Assembly (NCBI GenBank): GCA_039707655.1
Contig: CM077676.1
Location: forward strand, 81,989,895 to 82,053,894
Direction: 5' to 3'
DNA length: 64,000 bases
Source: Elymus sibiricus
Lineage: Eukaryota; Streptophyta; Magnoliopsida; Poales; Poaceae
The stretch's first letter is position 1. The number at the start of each line of letters is the position of its first letter. The position numbers and the translations under genes were made by a program. Below are positions 50,221-63,641 of the stretch, in pieces. Below the pieces are notes generated by a model. It was not told the origin of the DNA. It did no database searches and saw only the letters and a list, made by a program, of their open reading frames with translations.

Positions 50221-51896
50221 GTCCAGTTTGTACACGAAGTGCATCAAGTTTTTGCCGTAACCCTCTCAACTTTTTAGCACATGCTATGTGGGTGAAATGA
50301 TGATACCATGCCAAGTTTCAACCTTTTCAGAGTTCATTTGTAGTGCTTTTCAATTTCAGGGTCATTTAGCTCAAAAAAATCATTAAATGCATGAAAAATA
50401 GCAAATGAAGTTAGAAAGGGTTGAAATTTGAGGATGTGGCTTTGAATGGTGCATATTGAATGCACAAAAAGTCTGGAGTTGAAATAAGTTTTGAAAAAAA
50501 TGAAATGCTTTTGTAACAGATGAGTTTTCGTCCGAAACCTTGATACTTCGAAGGAGATGGTCCAGTTTGTACACGAAGTGCATCCAGTTTTTGCCGTAAC
50601 CCTGTCAACTTTTTATCACATGCTATGTGGGTGAAATGATGATACCATGACAAGTTTCAACCTTTTCAGAGTTTATTTGTAGTGCTTTTCAATTTCAGGG
50701 TCATTTAGCTCAAAAAAATCATTAAATGCATGAAAAATAGCAAATGAAGTTAGAAAGGGTTGAAATTTGAGGATGTGGCTTTGAATGGTGCATATTGAAT
50801 GCACAAAAAGTCTGGAGTTGAAATAAGTTTAAAAAAAATGAAATGCCTTTGTAACAGATGAGTTTTCGTCCGAAACCTTGATACTTCGAAGGAGATGGTC
50901 CAGTTTGTACACGAAGTGCATCCAGTTTTTGCTGTAACCCTCTCAACTTTTTAGCACATGCTATGTGGGTGAAATGATGATACCATGCCAAGTTTCAACC
51001 TTTTCAGAGTTCATTTGTAGTGCTTTTCAATTTCAGGGACATTTAGCTCAGAAAAATCATTAAATGCATGAAAAATAGCAAATGAAGTTAGAAAGGGTTG
51101 AAATTTGAGGATTTGGCTTCGAATGGTGACTATTGAATGCACAAAAATCTGGAGTTGAAATAAGTTTAAAAAAATGAAATGCCTTTGTAACAGATGAGTT
51201 TTCTTCCGAAACCTTGATACTTCGAAGGAGATGGTCCAGTTTGTACACGAAGTGCATCCAGTTTTTGCCGTAACCCTCTCAAATTTTTAGCACATGCTAT
51301 GTGGGTGAAATGATGATACCACGCCAAGTTTCAACCTTTTCAGAGTTCCTTTGTAGTGCTCAGGGTCATTTAGCTCAAAAAATCATTAAATGCATGAAAA
51401 ATAGCAAATGAAGTTAGAAAGGGTTGAAATTTGAGGATGTGGCTTTGAATGGTGCATATTAAATGCACAAAAAGTCTGGAGTTGAAATAAGTTAAAAAAA
51501 ATGAAATGCCTTTGTAACAGATGAGTTTTCGTTCGAAACCTTGATACTTCGAAGGAGATGGTCCAGTTTGTACACGAAGTGCATCCAGGTTTTGCCGTAA
51601 CCCTGTCAACTTTTTATCACATGCTATGTGGGTGAAATGATGATACCATGCCAAGTTTCAACCTTTTCAGAGTTTATTTGTAGTGCTTTTCAATTTCAGG
51701 GTCATTTAGCTCAAAAAAATCATTAAATGCATGAAATATAGCAAATGAAGTTAGAAAGGGTTGAAATTTGAGGATGTGGGTTTGAATGGTGCATATTCAA
51801 TGCACAAAAAGTCTGGAGTTGAAATAAGTTTAAAAAATGAAATGCCTTTGTAACAGATGAGTTTTCGTCCGAAACCTTGATACTTCGAAGGAGATG
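50221..51896. repeat. 5-mer B-less HOR unit A-C-D-E-F, 1676 bp
   Basis: Monomers start at 50221, 50560, 50898, 51234 and 51561. No E/D monomer is present, so it is again exactly 326 bp shorter. E ends ctttgtaac and F has ccaggttttgcc, returning to the 40-kb variant. Confidence 0.92.
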
Positions 51897-53910
51897 GTCC
51901 AGTTTGTACACGAAGTGCATCCAGTTTTTGCCGTAACCCTCTCAACTTTTTAGCACATGCTATGTGGGTGAAATGATGATACCATGCCAAGTTTCAACCT
52001 TTTCAGAGTTCATTTGTACTGCTTTTCAATTTCAGGGTCATTTAGCTCAAAAAAATCAATAAATGCATGAAAAATAGCAAATGAAGTTAGAAAGGGTTGA
52101 AATTTGAGGATGTGGCTTTGAATGGTGCATATTGAATGCACAAAAAGTCTGGAGTTGAAATAAGTTTTGAAAAAAATGAAATGCTTTTGTAACAGATGAG
52201 TTTTCGTCCGAAACCTTGATACTTCGAAGGAGATGGTCCAGTTTGTACACGAAGTGCATCCAGTTTTTGCCGTAAGCCTCTCAACTTTTTAGCACATGCT
52301 ATGTGGGTGAAATTATGAAACCATGACAAGTTTCAACCTTTTCAGAGTTCGATTGCAGTGCTTTTCAATTTCAGGGTCATTTAGCTCAAAAAAAATCATT
52401 AAATGCATGAAAAATAGCAAATGAAGTTAGAAAGGGTTTAAATTTGAGGATGTGGCTTTGAATGGTGCATATTGAATGCACAAAAAGTCTGGAGTTGAAA
52501 TAAGTTTAAAAAAATGAAATGCCTTTGTAACAGATGAGTTTTCGTTCGAAACCTTGATACTTCGTAGGAGATGGTCCAGTTTGTACACGAAGTGCATCCA
52601 GTTTTTGCCGTAACCCTGTCAACTTTTTATCACATGCTATGTGGGTGAAATGATGATACCATGCCAAGTTTCAACCTTTTCAGAGTTTATTTGTAGTGCT
52701 TTTCAATTTCAGGGTCATTTAGCTCAAAAAAATCATTAAATGCATGAAAAATAGCAAATGAAGTTAGAAAGGGTTGAAATTTGAGGATGTGGCTTTGAAT
52801 GGTGCATATTGAATGCACAAAAAGTCTGGAGTTGAAATAAGTTTAAAAAAAATGAAATGCCTTTGTAACAGATGAGTTTTTGTCCGAAACCTTGATACTT
52901 CGAAGGAGATGGTCCAGTTTGTACACGAAGTGCATCCAGTTTTTGCTGTAACCCTCTCAACTTTTTAGCACATGCTATGTGGGTGAAATTATGATACCAT
53001 GCCAAGTTTCAACCTTTTCAGAGTTCATTTGTAGTTCTTTTCAATTTCAGGGACATTTAGCTCAGAAAAAACATTAAATGCATGAAAAATAGCAAATGAA
53101 GTTAGAAAGGGTTGAAATTTCAGGATTTGGCTTCGAATGGTGACTATTGAATGCACAAAAATCTGGAGTTGAAATAAGTTTAAAAAAATGAAATGCCTTT
53201 GTAACAGATGAGTTTTCTTCCGAAACCTTGATACTTCGAAGGAGATGGTCCAGTTTGTACACGAAGTGCATCCAGTTTTTGCCGTAACCCTCTCAAATTT
53301 TTAGCACATGTTATGTGGGTGAAATGATGATACCACGCCAAGTTTCAACCTTTTCAGAGTTCATTTGTAGTGCTCAGGGTCATTTAGCTCAAAAAATCAT
53401 TAAATGCATGAAAAATAGCAAATGAAGTTAGAAAGGGTTGAAATTTGAGGATGTGGCTTTGAATGGTGCATATTAAATGCACAAAAAGTCTGGAGTTGAA
53501 ATAAGTTAAAAAAAATGAAATGCCTTTGTAACAGATGAGTTTTCGTTCGAAACCTTGATACTTCGAAGGAGATGGTCCAGTTTGTACACGAAGTGCATCC
53601 AGGTTTTGCCGTAACCCTGTCAACTTTTTATCACATGCTATGTGGGTGAAATGATGATACCATGCCAAGTTTCAACCTTTTCAGAGTTTATTTGTAGTGC
53701 TTTTCAATTTCAGGGTCATTTAGCTCAAAAAAATCATTAAATGCATGAAATATAGCAAATGAAGTTAGAAAGGGTTGAAATTTGAGGATGTGGGTTTGAA
53801 TGGTGCATATTCAATGCACAAAAAGTCTGGAGTTGAAATAAGTTTAAAAAATGAAATGCCTTTGTAACAGATGAGTTTTCGTCCGAAACCTTGATACTTC
53901 GAAGGAGATG
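51897..53910. repeat. HOR unit A-B-C-D-E-F, 2014 bp
   Basis: Monomers start at 51897, 52236, 52574, 52912, 53248 and 53575. B has gggtttaaattt and D gaaaaaacatt, as at 40-45 kb. Private changes include tcaataaatg in A, gttcgattgc in B, gtttttgtccg in C and atttcagg in D (c at 53121). Confidence 0.92.
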
Positions 53911-55924
53911 GTCCAGTTTGTACACGAAGTGCATCCAGTTTTTGCCGTAACCCTCCCAACTTTTTAGCACATGCTATGTGGGTGAAATGATGATACCATG
54001 CCAAGTTTCAACCTTTTCAGAGTTCATTTGTAGTGCTTTTCAATTTCAGGGTCATTTAGCTCAAAAAAATCATTAAATGCATGAAAAATAGCAAATGAAG
54101 TTAGAAAGGGTTGAAATTTGAGGATGTGGCTTTGAATGGTGCATATTGAATGCACAAAAAGTCTGGAGTTGAAATAAGTTTTGAAAAAAATGAAATGCTT
54201 TTGTAACAGATGAGTTTTCGTCCGAAACCTTGATACTTCGAAGGAGATGGTCCAGTTTGTACACGAAGTGCATCCAGTTTTTGCCGTAAGCCTCTCAACT
54301 TTTTAGCACATGCTATGTGGGTGAAATTATGAAACCATGACAAGTTTCAACCTTTTCAGAGTTCATTTGCAGTGCTTTTCAATTTCAGGGTCATTTAGCT
54401 CAAAAAAAATCATTAAATGCATGAAAAATAGCAAATGAAGTTAGAAAGGGTTTAAATTTGAGGATGTGGCTTTGAATGGTGCATATTGAATGCACAAAAA
54501 GTCTGGAGTTGAAATAAGTTTAAAAAAATGAAATGCCTTTGTAACAGATGAGTTTTCGTTCGAAACCTTGATACTTCGTAGGAGATGGTCCAGTTTGTAC
54601 ACGAAGTGCATCCAGTTTTTGCCGTAACCCTGTCAACTTTTTATCACATGCTATGTGGGTGAAATGATGATACCATGCCAAGTTTCAACCTTTTCAGAGT
54701 TTATTTGTAGTGCTTTTCAATTTCAGGGTCATTTAGCTCAAAAAAATCATTAAATGCATGAAAAATAGCAAATGAAGTTAGAAAGGGTTGAAATTTGAGG
54801 ATGTGGCTTTGAATGGTGCATATTGAATGCACAAAAAGTCTGGAGTTGAAATAAGTTTAAAAAAAATGAAATGCCTTTGTAACAGATGAGTTTTCGTCCG
54901 AAACCTTGATACTTCGAAGGAGATGGTCCAGTTTGTACACGAAGTGCATCCAGTTTTTGCTGTAACCCTCTCAACTTTTTAGCACATGCTATGTGGGTGA
55001 AATTATGATACCATGCCAAGTTTCAACCTTTTCAGAGTTCATTTGTAGTGCTTTTCAATTTCAGGGACATTTAGCTCAGAAAAAACATTAAATGCATGAA
55101 AAATAGCAAATGAAGTTAGAAAGGGTTGAAATTTGAGGATTTGGCTTCGAATGGTGACTATTGAATGCACAAAAATCTGGAGTTGAAATAAGTTTAAAAA
55201 AATGAAATGCCTTTGTAACAGATGAGTTTTCTTCCGAAACCTTGATACTTCGAAGGAGATGGTCCAGTTTGTACACGAAGTGCATCCAGTTTTTGCCGTA
55301 ACCCTCTCAAATTTTTAGCACATGCTATGTGGGTGAAATGATGATACCACGCCAAGTTTCAACCTTTTCAGAGTTCATTTGTAGTGCTCAGGGTCATTTA
55401 GCTCAAAAAATCATTAAATGCATGAAAAATAGCAAATGAAGTTAGAAAGGGTTGAAATTTGAGGATGTGGCTTTGAATGGTGCATATTAAATGCACAAAA
55501 AGTCTGGAGTTGAAATAAGTTAAAAAAAATGAAATGCCTTTCTAAAAGATGAGTTTTCGTTCGAAACCTTGATACTTCGAAGGAGATGGTCCAGTTTGTA
55601 CACGAAGTGCATCCAGTTTTTGCCGTAACCCTGTCAACTTTTTATCACATGCTATGTGGGTGAAATGATGATACCATGCCAAGTTTCAACCTTTTCAGAG
55701 TTTATTTGTAGTGCTTTTCAATTTCAGGGTCATTTAGCTCAAAAAAATCATTAAATGCATGAAATATAGCAAATGAAGTTAGAAAGGGTTGAAATTTGAG
55801 GATGTGGGTTTGAATGGTGCATATTCAATGCACAAAAAGTCTGGAGTTGAAATAAGTTTAAAAAATGAAATGCCTTTGTAACAGATGAGTTTTCGTCCGA
55901 AACCTTGATACTTCGAAGGAGATG
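53911..55924. repeat. HOR unit A-B-C-D-E-F, 2014 bp
   Basis: Monomers start at 53911, 54250, 54588, 54926, 55262 and 55589. A has private ctcccaac. E switches to ctttctaa (private ctaaaagatg) and F to ccagttttt, as at 45.5 kb. Confidence 0.92.
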
Positions 55925-57938
55925 GTCCAGTTTGTACACGAAGTGCATCAAGTTTTTGCCGTAACCCTCTCAACTTTTTAGCACATGCTATGTGGGTGAA
56001 ATGATGATACCATGCCAAGTTTCAACCTTTTCAGAGTTCATTTGTAGTGCTTTTCAATTTCAGGGTCATTTAGCTCAAAAAAATCATTAAATGCATGAAA
56101 AATAGCAAATGAAGTTAGAAAGGGTTGAAATTTGAGGATGTGGCTTTGAATGGTGCATATTGAATGCACAAAAAGTCTGGAGTTGAAATAAGTTTTGAAA
56201 AAAATGAAATGCTTTTGTAACAGATGAGTTTTCGTCCGAAACCTTGATACTTCGAAGGAGATGGTCCAGTTTGTACACGAAGTGCATCCAGTTTTTGCCG
56301 TAAGCCTCTCAACTTTTTAGCACATGCTATGTGGGTGAAATTATGAAACCATGACAAGTTTCAACCTTTTCAGAGTTCATTTGCAGTGCTTTTCAATTTC
56401 AGGGTCATTTAGCTCAAAAAAAATCATTAAATGCATGAAAAATAGCAAATGAAGTTAGAAAGGGTTGAAATTTGAGGATGTGGCTTTGAATGCTGCATAT
56501 TGAATGCACAAAAAGTCTGGAGTTGAAATAAGTTTAAAAAAATGAAATGCCTTTGTAACAGATGAGTTTTCGTTCGAAACCTTGATACTTCGTAGGAGAT
56601 GGTCCAGTTTGTACACGAAGTGCATCCAGTTTTTGCCGTAACCCTCTCAACTTTTTATCACATGCTATGTGGGTGAAATGATGATACCATGCCAAGTTTC
56701 AACCTTTTCAGAGTTTATTTGTAGTGCTTTTCAATTTCAGGGTCATTTAGCTCAAAAAAATCATTAAATGCATGAAAAATAGCAAATGAAGTTAGAAAGG
56801 GTTGAAATTTGAGGATGTGGCTTTGAATGGTGCATATTGAATGCACAAAAAGTCTGGAGTTGAAATAAGTTTAAAAAAAATGAAATGCCTTTGTAACAGA
56901 TGAGTTTTCGTCCGAAACCTTGATACTTCGAAGGAGATGGTCCAGTTTGTACACGAAGTGCATCCAGTTTTTGCTGTAACCCTCTCAACTTTTTAGCACA
57001 TGCTATGTGGGTGAAATGATGATACCATGCCAAGTTTCAACCTTTTCAGAGTTCATTTGTAGTGCTTTTCAATTTCAGGGACATTTAGCTCAGAAAAAAC
57101 ATTAAATGCATGAAAAATAGCAAATGAAGTTAGAAAGGGTTGAAATTTGAGGATTTGGCTTCGAATGGTGACTATTGAATGCACAAAAATCTGGAGTTGA
57201 AATAAGTTTAAAAAAATGAAATGCCTTTGTAACAGATGAGTTTTCTTCCGAAACCTTGATACTTCGAAGGAGATGGTCCAGTTTGTACACGAAGTGCATC
57301 CAGTTTTTGCCGTAACCCTCTCAACTTTTTAGCACATGCTATGTGGGTGAAATGATGATACCACGCCAAGTTTCAACCTTTTCAGAGTTCATTTGTAGTG
57401 CTCAGGGTCATTTAGCTCAAAAAATCATTAAATGCATGAAAAATAGCAAATGAAGTTAGAAAGGGTTGAAATTTGAGGATGTGGCTTTGAATGGTGCATA
57501 TTAAATGCACAAAAAGTCTGGAGTTGAAATAAGTTAAAAAAAATGAAATGCCTTTCTAACAGATGAGTTTTCGTTCGAAACCTTGATACTTCGAAGGAGA
57601 TGGTCCAGTTTGTACACGAAGTGCATCCAGTTTTTGCCGTAACCCTGTCAACTTTTTATCACATGCTATGTGGGTGAAATGATGATACCATGCCAAGTTT
57701 CAACCTTTTCAGAGTTTATTTGTAGTGCTTTTCAATTTCAGGGTCATTTAGCTCAAAAAAATCATTAAATGCATGAAATATAGCAAATGAAGTTAGAAAG
57801 GGTTGAAATTTGAGGATGTGGGTTTGAATGGTGCATATTCAATGCACAAAAAGTCTGGAGTTGAAATAAGTTTAAAAAATGAAATGCCTTTGTAACAGAT
57901 GAGTTTTCGTCCGAAACCTTGATACTTCGAAGGAGATG
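55925..57938. repeat. HOR unit A-B-C-D-E-F, 2014 bp
   Basis: Monomers start at 55925, 56264, 56602, 56940, 57276 and 57603. A has gcatcaagttt. B lacks the gggtttaaattt change and has private atgctgc. C has ccctctcaac, and E has ctcaactttttagc instead of ctcaaattttt, so this is another HOR variant. Confidence 0.92.
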
Positions 57939-59613
57939 GTCCAGTTTGTACACGAAGTGCATCAAGTTTTTGCCGTAACCCTCTCAACTTTTTAGCACAT
58001 GCTATGTGGGTGAAATGATGATACCATGCCAAGTTTCAACCTTTTCAGAGTTCATTTGCAGTGCTTTTCAATTTCAGGGTCATTTAGCTCAAAAAATCAT
58101 TAAATGCATGAAAAATAGCAAATGAAGTTAGAAAGGGTTGAAATTTGAGGATGTGGCTTTGAATGGTGCATATTGAATGCACAAAAAGTCTGGAGTTGAA
58201 ATAAGTTTTGAAAAAAATGAAATGCTTTTGTAACAGATGAGTTTTCGTTCGAAACCTTGATACTTCGAAGGAGATGGTCCAGTTTGTACACGAAGTGCAT
58301 CCAGTTTTTGCCGTAAGCCTCTCAACTTTTTAGCACATGCTATGTGGGTGAAATTATGAAACCATGACAAGTTTCAACCTTTTCAGAGTTCATTTGCAGT
58401 GCTTTTCAATTTCAGGGTCATTTAGCTCAAAAAAAATCATTAAATGCATGAAAAATAGCAAATGAAGTTAGAAAGGGTTGAAATTTGAGGATGTGGCTTT
58501 GAATGGTGCATATTGAATGCTCAAAAAGTCTGGAGTTGAAATAAGTTTAAAAAAATGAAATGCCTTTGTAACAAATGAGTTTTCGTTCGAAACCTTGGTA
58601 CTTCGTAGGAGATGGTCCAGTTTGTACACGAAGTGCATCCAGTTTTTGCCGTAACCCTCTCTACTTTTTATCACATGCTATGTGGGTGAAATGATGATAC
58701 CATGCCAAGTTTCAACCTTTTCAGAGTTTATTTGTAGTGCTTTTCAATTTCAGGGACATTTAGCTCAGAAAAAACATTAAATGCATGAAAAATAGCAAAT
58801 GAAGTTAGAAAGGGTTGAAATTTGAGGATTTGGCTTCGAATGGTGACTATTGAATGCACAAAAATCTGGAGTTGAAATAAGTTTAAAAAAATGAAATGCC
58901 TTTGTAACAGATGAGTTTTCTTCCGAAACCTTGATACTTCGAAGGAGATGGTCCAGTTTGTACACGAAGTGCATCCAGTTTTTGCCGTAACCCTCTCAAA
59001 TTTTTAGCACATGCTATGTTGGTGAAATGATGATACCACGCCAAGTTTCAACCTTTTCAGAGTTCATTTGTAGTGCTCAGGGTCATTTAGCTCAAAAAAT
59101 CATTAAATGCATGAAAAATAGCAAATGAAGTTAGAAAGGGTTGAAATTTGAGGATGTGGCTTTGAATGGTGCATATTAAATGCACAAAAAGTCTGGAGTT
59201 GAAATAAGTTAAAAAAAATGAAATGCCTTTCTAACAGATGAGTTTTCGTTCGAAACCTTGATACTTCGAAGGAGATGGTCCAGTTTGTACACGAAGTGCA
59301 TCCAGTTTTTGCCGTAACCCTGTCAACTTTTTATCACATGCTATGTGGGTGAAATGATGATACCATGCCAAGTTTCAACCTTTTCAGAGTTTATTTGTAG
59401 TGCTTTTCAATTTCAGGGTCATTTAGCTCAAAAAAATCATTAAATGCATGAAATATAGCAAATGAAGTTAGAAAGGGTTGAAATTTGAGGATGTGGGTTT
59501 GAATGGTGCATATTCAATGCACAAAAAGTCTGGAGTTGAAATAAGTTTAAAAAATGAAATGCCTTTGTAACAGATGAGTTTTCGTCCGAAACCTTGATAC
59601 TTCGAAGGAGATG
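57939..59613. repeat. 5-mer HOR unit A-B-C/D-E-F, 1675 bp
   Basis: Monomers start at 57939, 58277, 58615, 58951 and 59278. The third has a C head (tttttatc, gtttatttg) and a D tail (gggacattt, gaaaaaacatt). The switch lies between the C-type t at 58729 and the D-type a at 58756. B and C share private variants with DNA 3689 bp downstream. Confidence 0.92.
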
Positions 59614-61627
59614 GTCCAGTTTGTACACGAAGTGCATCAAGTTTTTGCCGTAACCCTCTCAACTTTTTAGCACATGCTATGTGGGTGAAATGATGATACC
59701 ATGCCAAGTTTCAACCTTTTCAGAGTTCATTTGTAGTGCTTTTCAATTTCAGGGTCATTTAGCTCAAAAAAATCATTAAATGCATGAAAAATAGCAAATG
59801 AAGTTAGAAAGGGTTGAAATTTGAGGATGTGGCTTTGAATGGTGCATATTGAATGCACAAAAAGTCTGGAGTTGAAATAAGTTTTGAAAAAAATGAAATG
59901 CTTTTGTAACAGATGAGTTTTCGTCCGAAACCTTGATACTTCGAAGGAGATGGTCCACTTTGTACACGAAGTGCATCCAGTTTTTGCCGTAAGCCTCTCA
60001 ACTTTTTAGCACATGCTATGTGGGTGAAATTATGAAACCATGACAAGTTTCAACCTTTTCAGAGTTCATTTGCAGTGCTTTTCAATTTCAGGGTCATTTA
60101 GCTCAAAAAAAATCATTAAATGCATGAAAAATAGCAAATGAAGTTAGAAAGGGTTGAAATTTGAGGATGTGGCTTTGAATGGTGCATATTGAATGCACAA
60201 AAAGTCTGGAGTTGAAATAAGTTTAAAAAAATGGAATGCCTTTGTAACAGATGAGTTTTCGTTCGAAACCTTGATACTTCGTAGGAGATGGTCCAGTTTG
60301 TACACGAAGTGCATCCAGTTTTTGCCGTAACCCTCTCAACTTTTTATCACATGCTATGTGGGTGAAATGATGATACCATGCCAAGTTTCAACCTTTTCAG
60401 AGTTTATTTGTAGTGCTTTTCAATTTCAGGGTCATTTAGCTCAAAAAAATCATTAAATGCATGAAAAATAGCAAATGAAGTTAGAAAGGGTTGAAATTTG
60501 AGGATGTGGCTTTGAATGGTGCATATTGAATGCACAAAAAGTCTGGAGTTGAAATAAGTTTAAAAAAAATGAAATGCCTTTGTAACAGATGAGTTTTCGT
60601 CCGAAACCTTGATACTTCGAAGGAGATGGTCCAGTTTGTACACGAAGTGCATCCAGTTTTTGCTGTAACCCTCTCAACTTTTTAGCACATGCTATGTGGG
60701 TGAAATGATGATACCATGCCAAGTTTCAACCTTTTCAGAGTTCATTTGTAGTGCTTTTCAATTTCAGGGACATTTAGCTCAGAAAAAACATTAAATGCAT
60801 GAAAAATAGCAAATGAAGTTAGAAAGGGTTGAAATTTGAGGATTTGGCTTCGAATGGTGACTATTGAATGCACAAAAATCTGGAGTTGAAATAAGTTTAA
60901 AAAAATGAAATGCCTTTGTAACAGATGAGTTTTCTTCCGAAACCTTGATACTTCGAAGGAGATGGTCCAGTTTGTACACGAAGTACATCCAGTTTTTGCC
61001 GTAACCCTCTCAACTTTTTAGCACATGCTATGTGGGTGAAATGATGATACCACGCCAAGTTTCAACCTTTTCAGAGTTCATTTGTAGTGCTCAGGGTCAT
61101 TTAGCTCAAAAAATCATTAAATGCATGAAAAATAGCAAATGAAGTTAGAAAGGGTTGAAATTTGAGGATGTGGCTTTGAATGGTGCATATTAAATGCACA
61201 AAAAGTCTGGAGTTGAAATAAGTTAAAAAAAATGAAATGCCTTTCTAACAGATGAGTTTTCGTTCGAAACCTTGATACTTCGAAGGAGATGGTCCAGTTT
61301 GTACACGAAGTGCATCCAGTTTTTGCCGTAACCCTGTCAACTCTTTATCACATGCTATGTGGGTGAAATGATGATACCATGCCAAGTTTCAACCTTTTCA
61401 GAGTTTATTTGTAGTGCTTTTCAATTTCAGGGTCATTTAGCTCAAAAAAATCATTAAATGCATGAAATATAGCAAATGAAGTTAGAAAGGGTTGAAATTT
61501 GAGGATGTGGGTTTGAATGGTGCATATTCAATGCACAAAAAGTCTGGAGTTGAAATAAGTTTAAAAAATGAAATGCCTTTGTAACAGATGAGTTTTCGTC
61601 CGAAACCTTGATACTTCGAAGGAGATG
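59614..61627. repeat. HOR unit A-B-C-D-E-F, 2014 bp
   Basis: Monomers start at 59614, 59953, 60291, 60629, 60965 and 61292. Private changes are ggtccactttg at the B start, aaatggaatg in B, gaagtacatcc at the E start and caactctttatc in F. Confidence 0.92.
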
Positions 61628-63641
61628 GTCCAGTTTGTACACGAAGTGCATCAAGTTTTTGCCGTAACCCTCTCAACTTTTTAGCACATGCTATGTGGGT
61701 GAAATGATGATACCATGCCAAGTTTCAACCTTTTCAGAGTTCATTTGCAGTGCGTTTCAATTTCAGGGTCATTTAGCTCAAAAAATCATTAAATGCATGA
61801 AAAATAGCAAATGAAGTTAGAAAGGGTTGAAATTTGAGGATGTGGCTTTGAATGGTGCATATTGAATGCACAAAAAGTCTGGAGTTGAAATAAGTTTTGA
61901 AAAAAATGAAATGCTTTTGTAACAGATGAGTTTTCGTCCGAAACCTTGATACTTCGAAGGAGATGGTCCAGTTTGTACACGAAGTGCATCCAGTTTTTGC
62001 CGTAAGCCTCTCAACTTTTTAGCACATGCTATGTGGGTGAAATTATGAAACCATGACAAGTTTCAACCTTTTCAGAGTTCATTTGCAGTGCTTTTCAATT
62101 TCAGGGTCATTTAGCTCAAAAAAAATCAATAAATGCATGAAAAATAGCAAATGAAGTTAGAAAGGGTTGAAATTTGAGGATGTGGCTTTGAATGGTGCAT
62201 ATTGAATGCACAAAAAGTCTGGAGTTGAAATAAGTTTAAAAAAATGAAATGCCTTTGTAACAAATGAGTTTTCGTTCGAAACCTTGGTACTTCGTAGGAG
62301 ATGGTCCAGTTTGTACACGAAGTGCATCCAGTTTTTGCCGTAACCCTCTCTACTTTTTATCACATGCTATGTGGGTGAAATGATGATACCATGCCAAGTT
62401 TCAACCTTTTCAGAGTTTATTTGTAGTGCTTTTCAATTTCAGGGTCATTTAGCTCAAAAAAACTCATTAAATGCATGAAAAATAGCAAATGAAGTTAGAA
62501 AGGGTTGAAATTTGAGGATGTGGCTTTGAATGGTGCATATTGAATGCACAAAAAGTCTGGAGTTGAAATAAGTTTAAAAAAAATGAAATGCCTTTGTAAC
62601 AGATGAGTTTTCGTCCGAAACCTTGATACTTCGAAGGAGATGGTCCAGTTTGTACACGAAGTGCATCCAGTTTTTGCTGTAACCCTCTCAACTTTTTAGC
62701 ACATGCTATGTGGGTGAAATGATGATACCATGCCAAGTTTCAACCTTTTCAGAGTTCATTTGTAGTGCTTTTCAATTTCAGGGACATTTAGCTCAGAAAA
62801 ATCATTAAATGCATGAAAAATAGCAAATGAAGTTAGAAAGGGTTGAAATTTGAGGATTTGGCTTCGAATGGTGACTATTGAATGCACAAAAATTTGGAGT
62901 TGAAATAAGTTTAAAAAAATGAAATGCCTTTGTAACAGATGAGTTTTCTTCCGAAACCTTGATACTTCGAAGGAGATGGTCCAGTTTGTACACGAAGTGC
63001 ATCCAGTTTTTGCCGTAACCCTCTCAACTTTTTAGCACAAGCTATGTGGGTGAAATGATGATACCACGCCAAGTTTCAATCTTTTCAGAGTTCATTTGTA
63101 GTGCTCAGGGTCATTTAGCTCAAAAAATCATTAAATGCATGAAAAATAGCAAATGAAGTTAGAAAGGGTTGAAATTTGAGGATGTGGCTTTGAATGGTGC
63201 ATATTAAATGCACAAAAAGTCTGGAGTTGAAATAAGTTAAAAAAAATGAAATGCCTTTCTAACAGATGAGTTTTCGTTCGAAACCTAGATACTTCGAAGG
63301 AGATGGTCCAGTTTGTACACGAAGTGCATCCAGTTTTTGCCGTAACCCTGTCAACTTTTTATCACATGCTATGTGGGTGAAATGATGATACCATGCCAAG
63401 TTTCAACCTTTTCAGAGTTTATTTGTAGTGCTTTTCAATTTCAGGGTCATTTAGCTCAAAAAAATCATTAAATGCATGAAATATAGCAAATGAAGTTAGA
63501 AAGGGTTGAAATTTGAGGATGTGGGTTTGAATGGTGCATATTCAATGCACAAAAAGTCTGGAGTTGAAATAAGTTTAAAAAATGAAATGCCTTTGTAACA
63601 GATGAGTTTTCGTCCGAAACCTTGATACTTCGAAGGAGATG
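61628..63641. repeat. HOR unit A-B-C-D-E-F, 2014 bp
   Basis: Monomers start at 61628, 61966, 62304, 62643, 62979 and 63306. B has acaaatgag and ccttggtac, and C has ctctctac, all shared with the unit at 57939. C is 339 bp with aaaaaactcatt. E has cacaagctatg. Confidence 0.92.
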
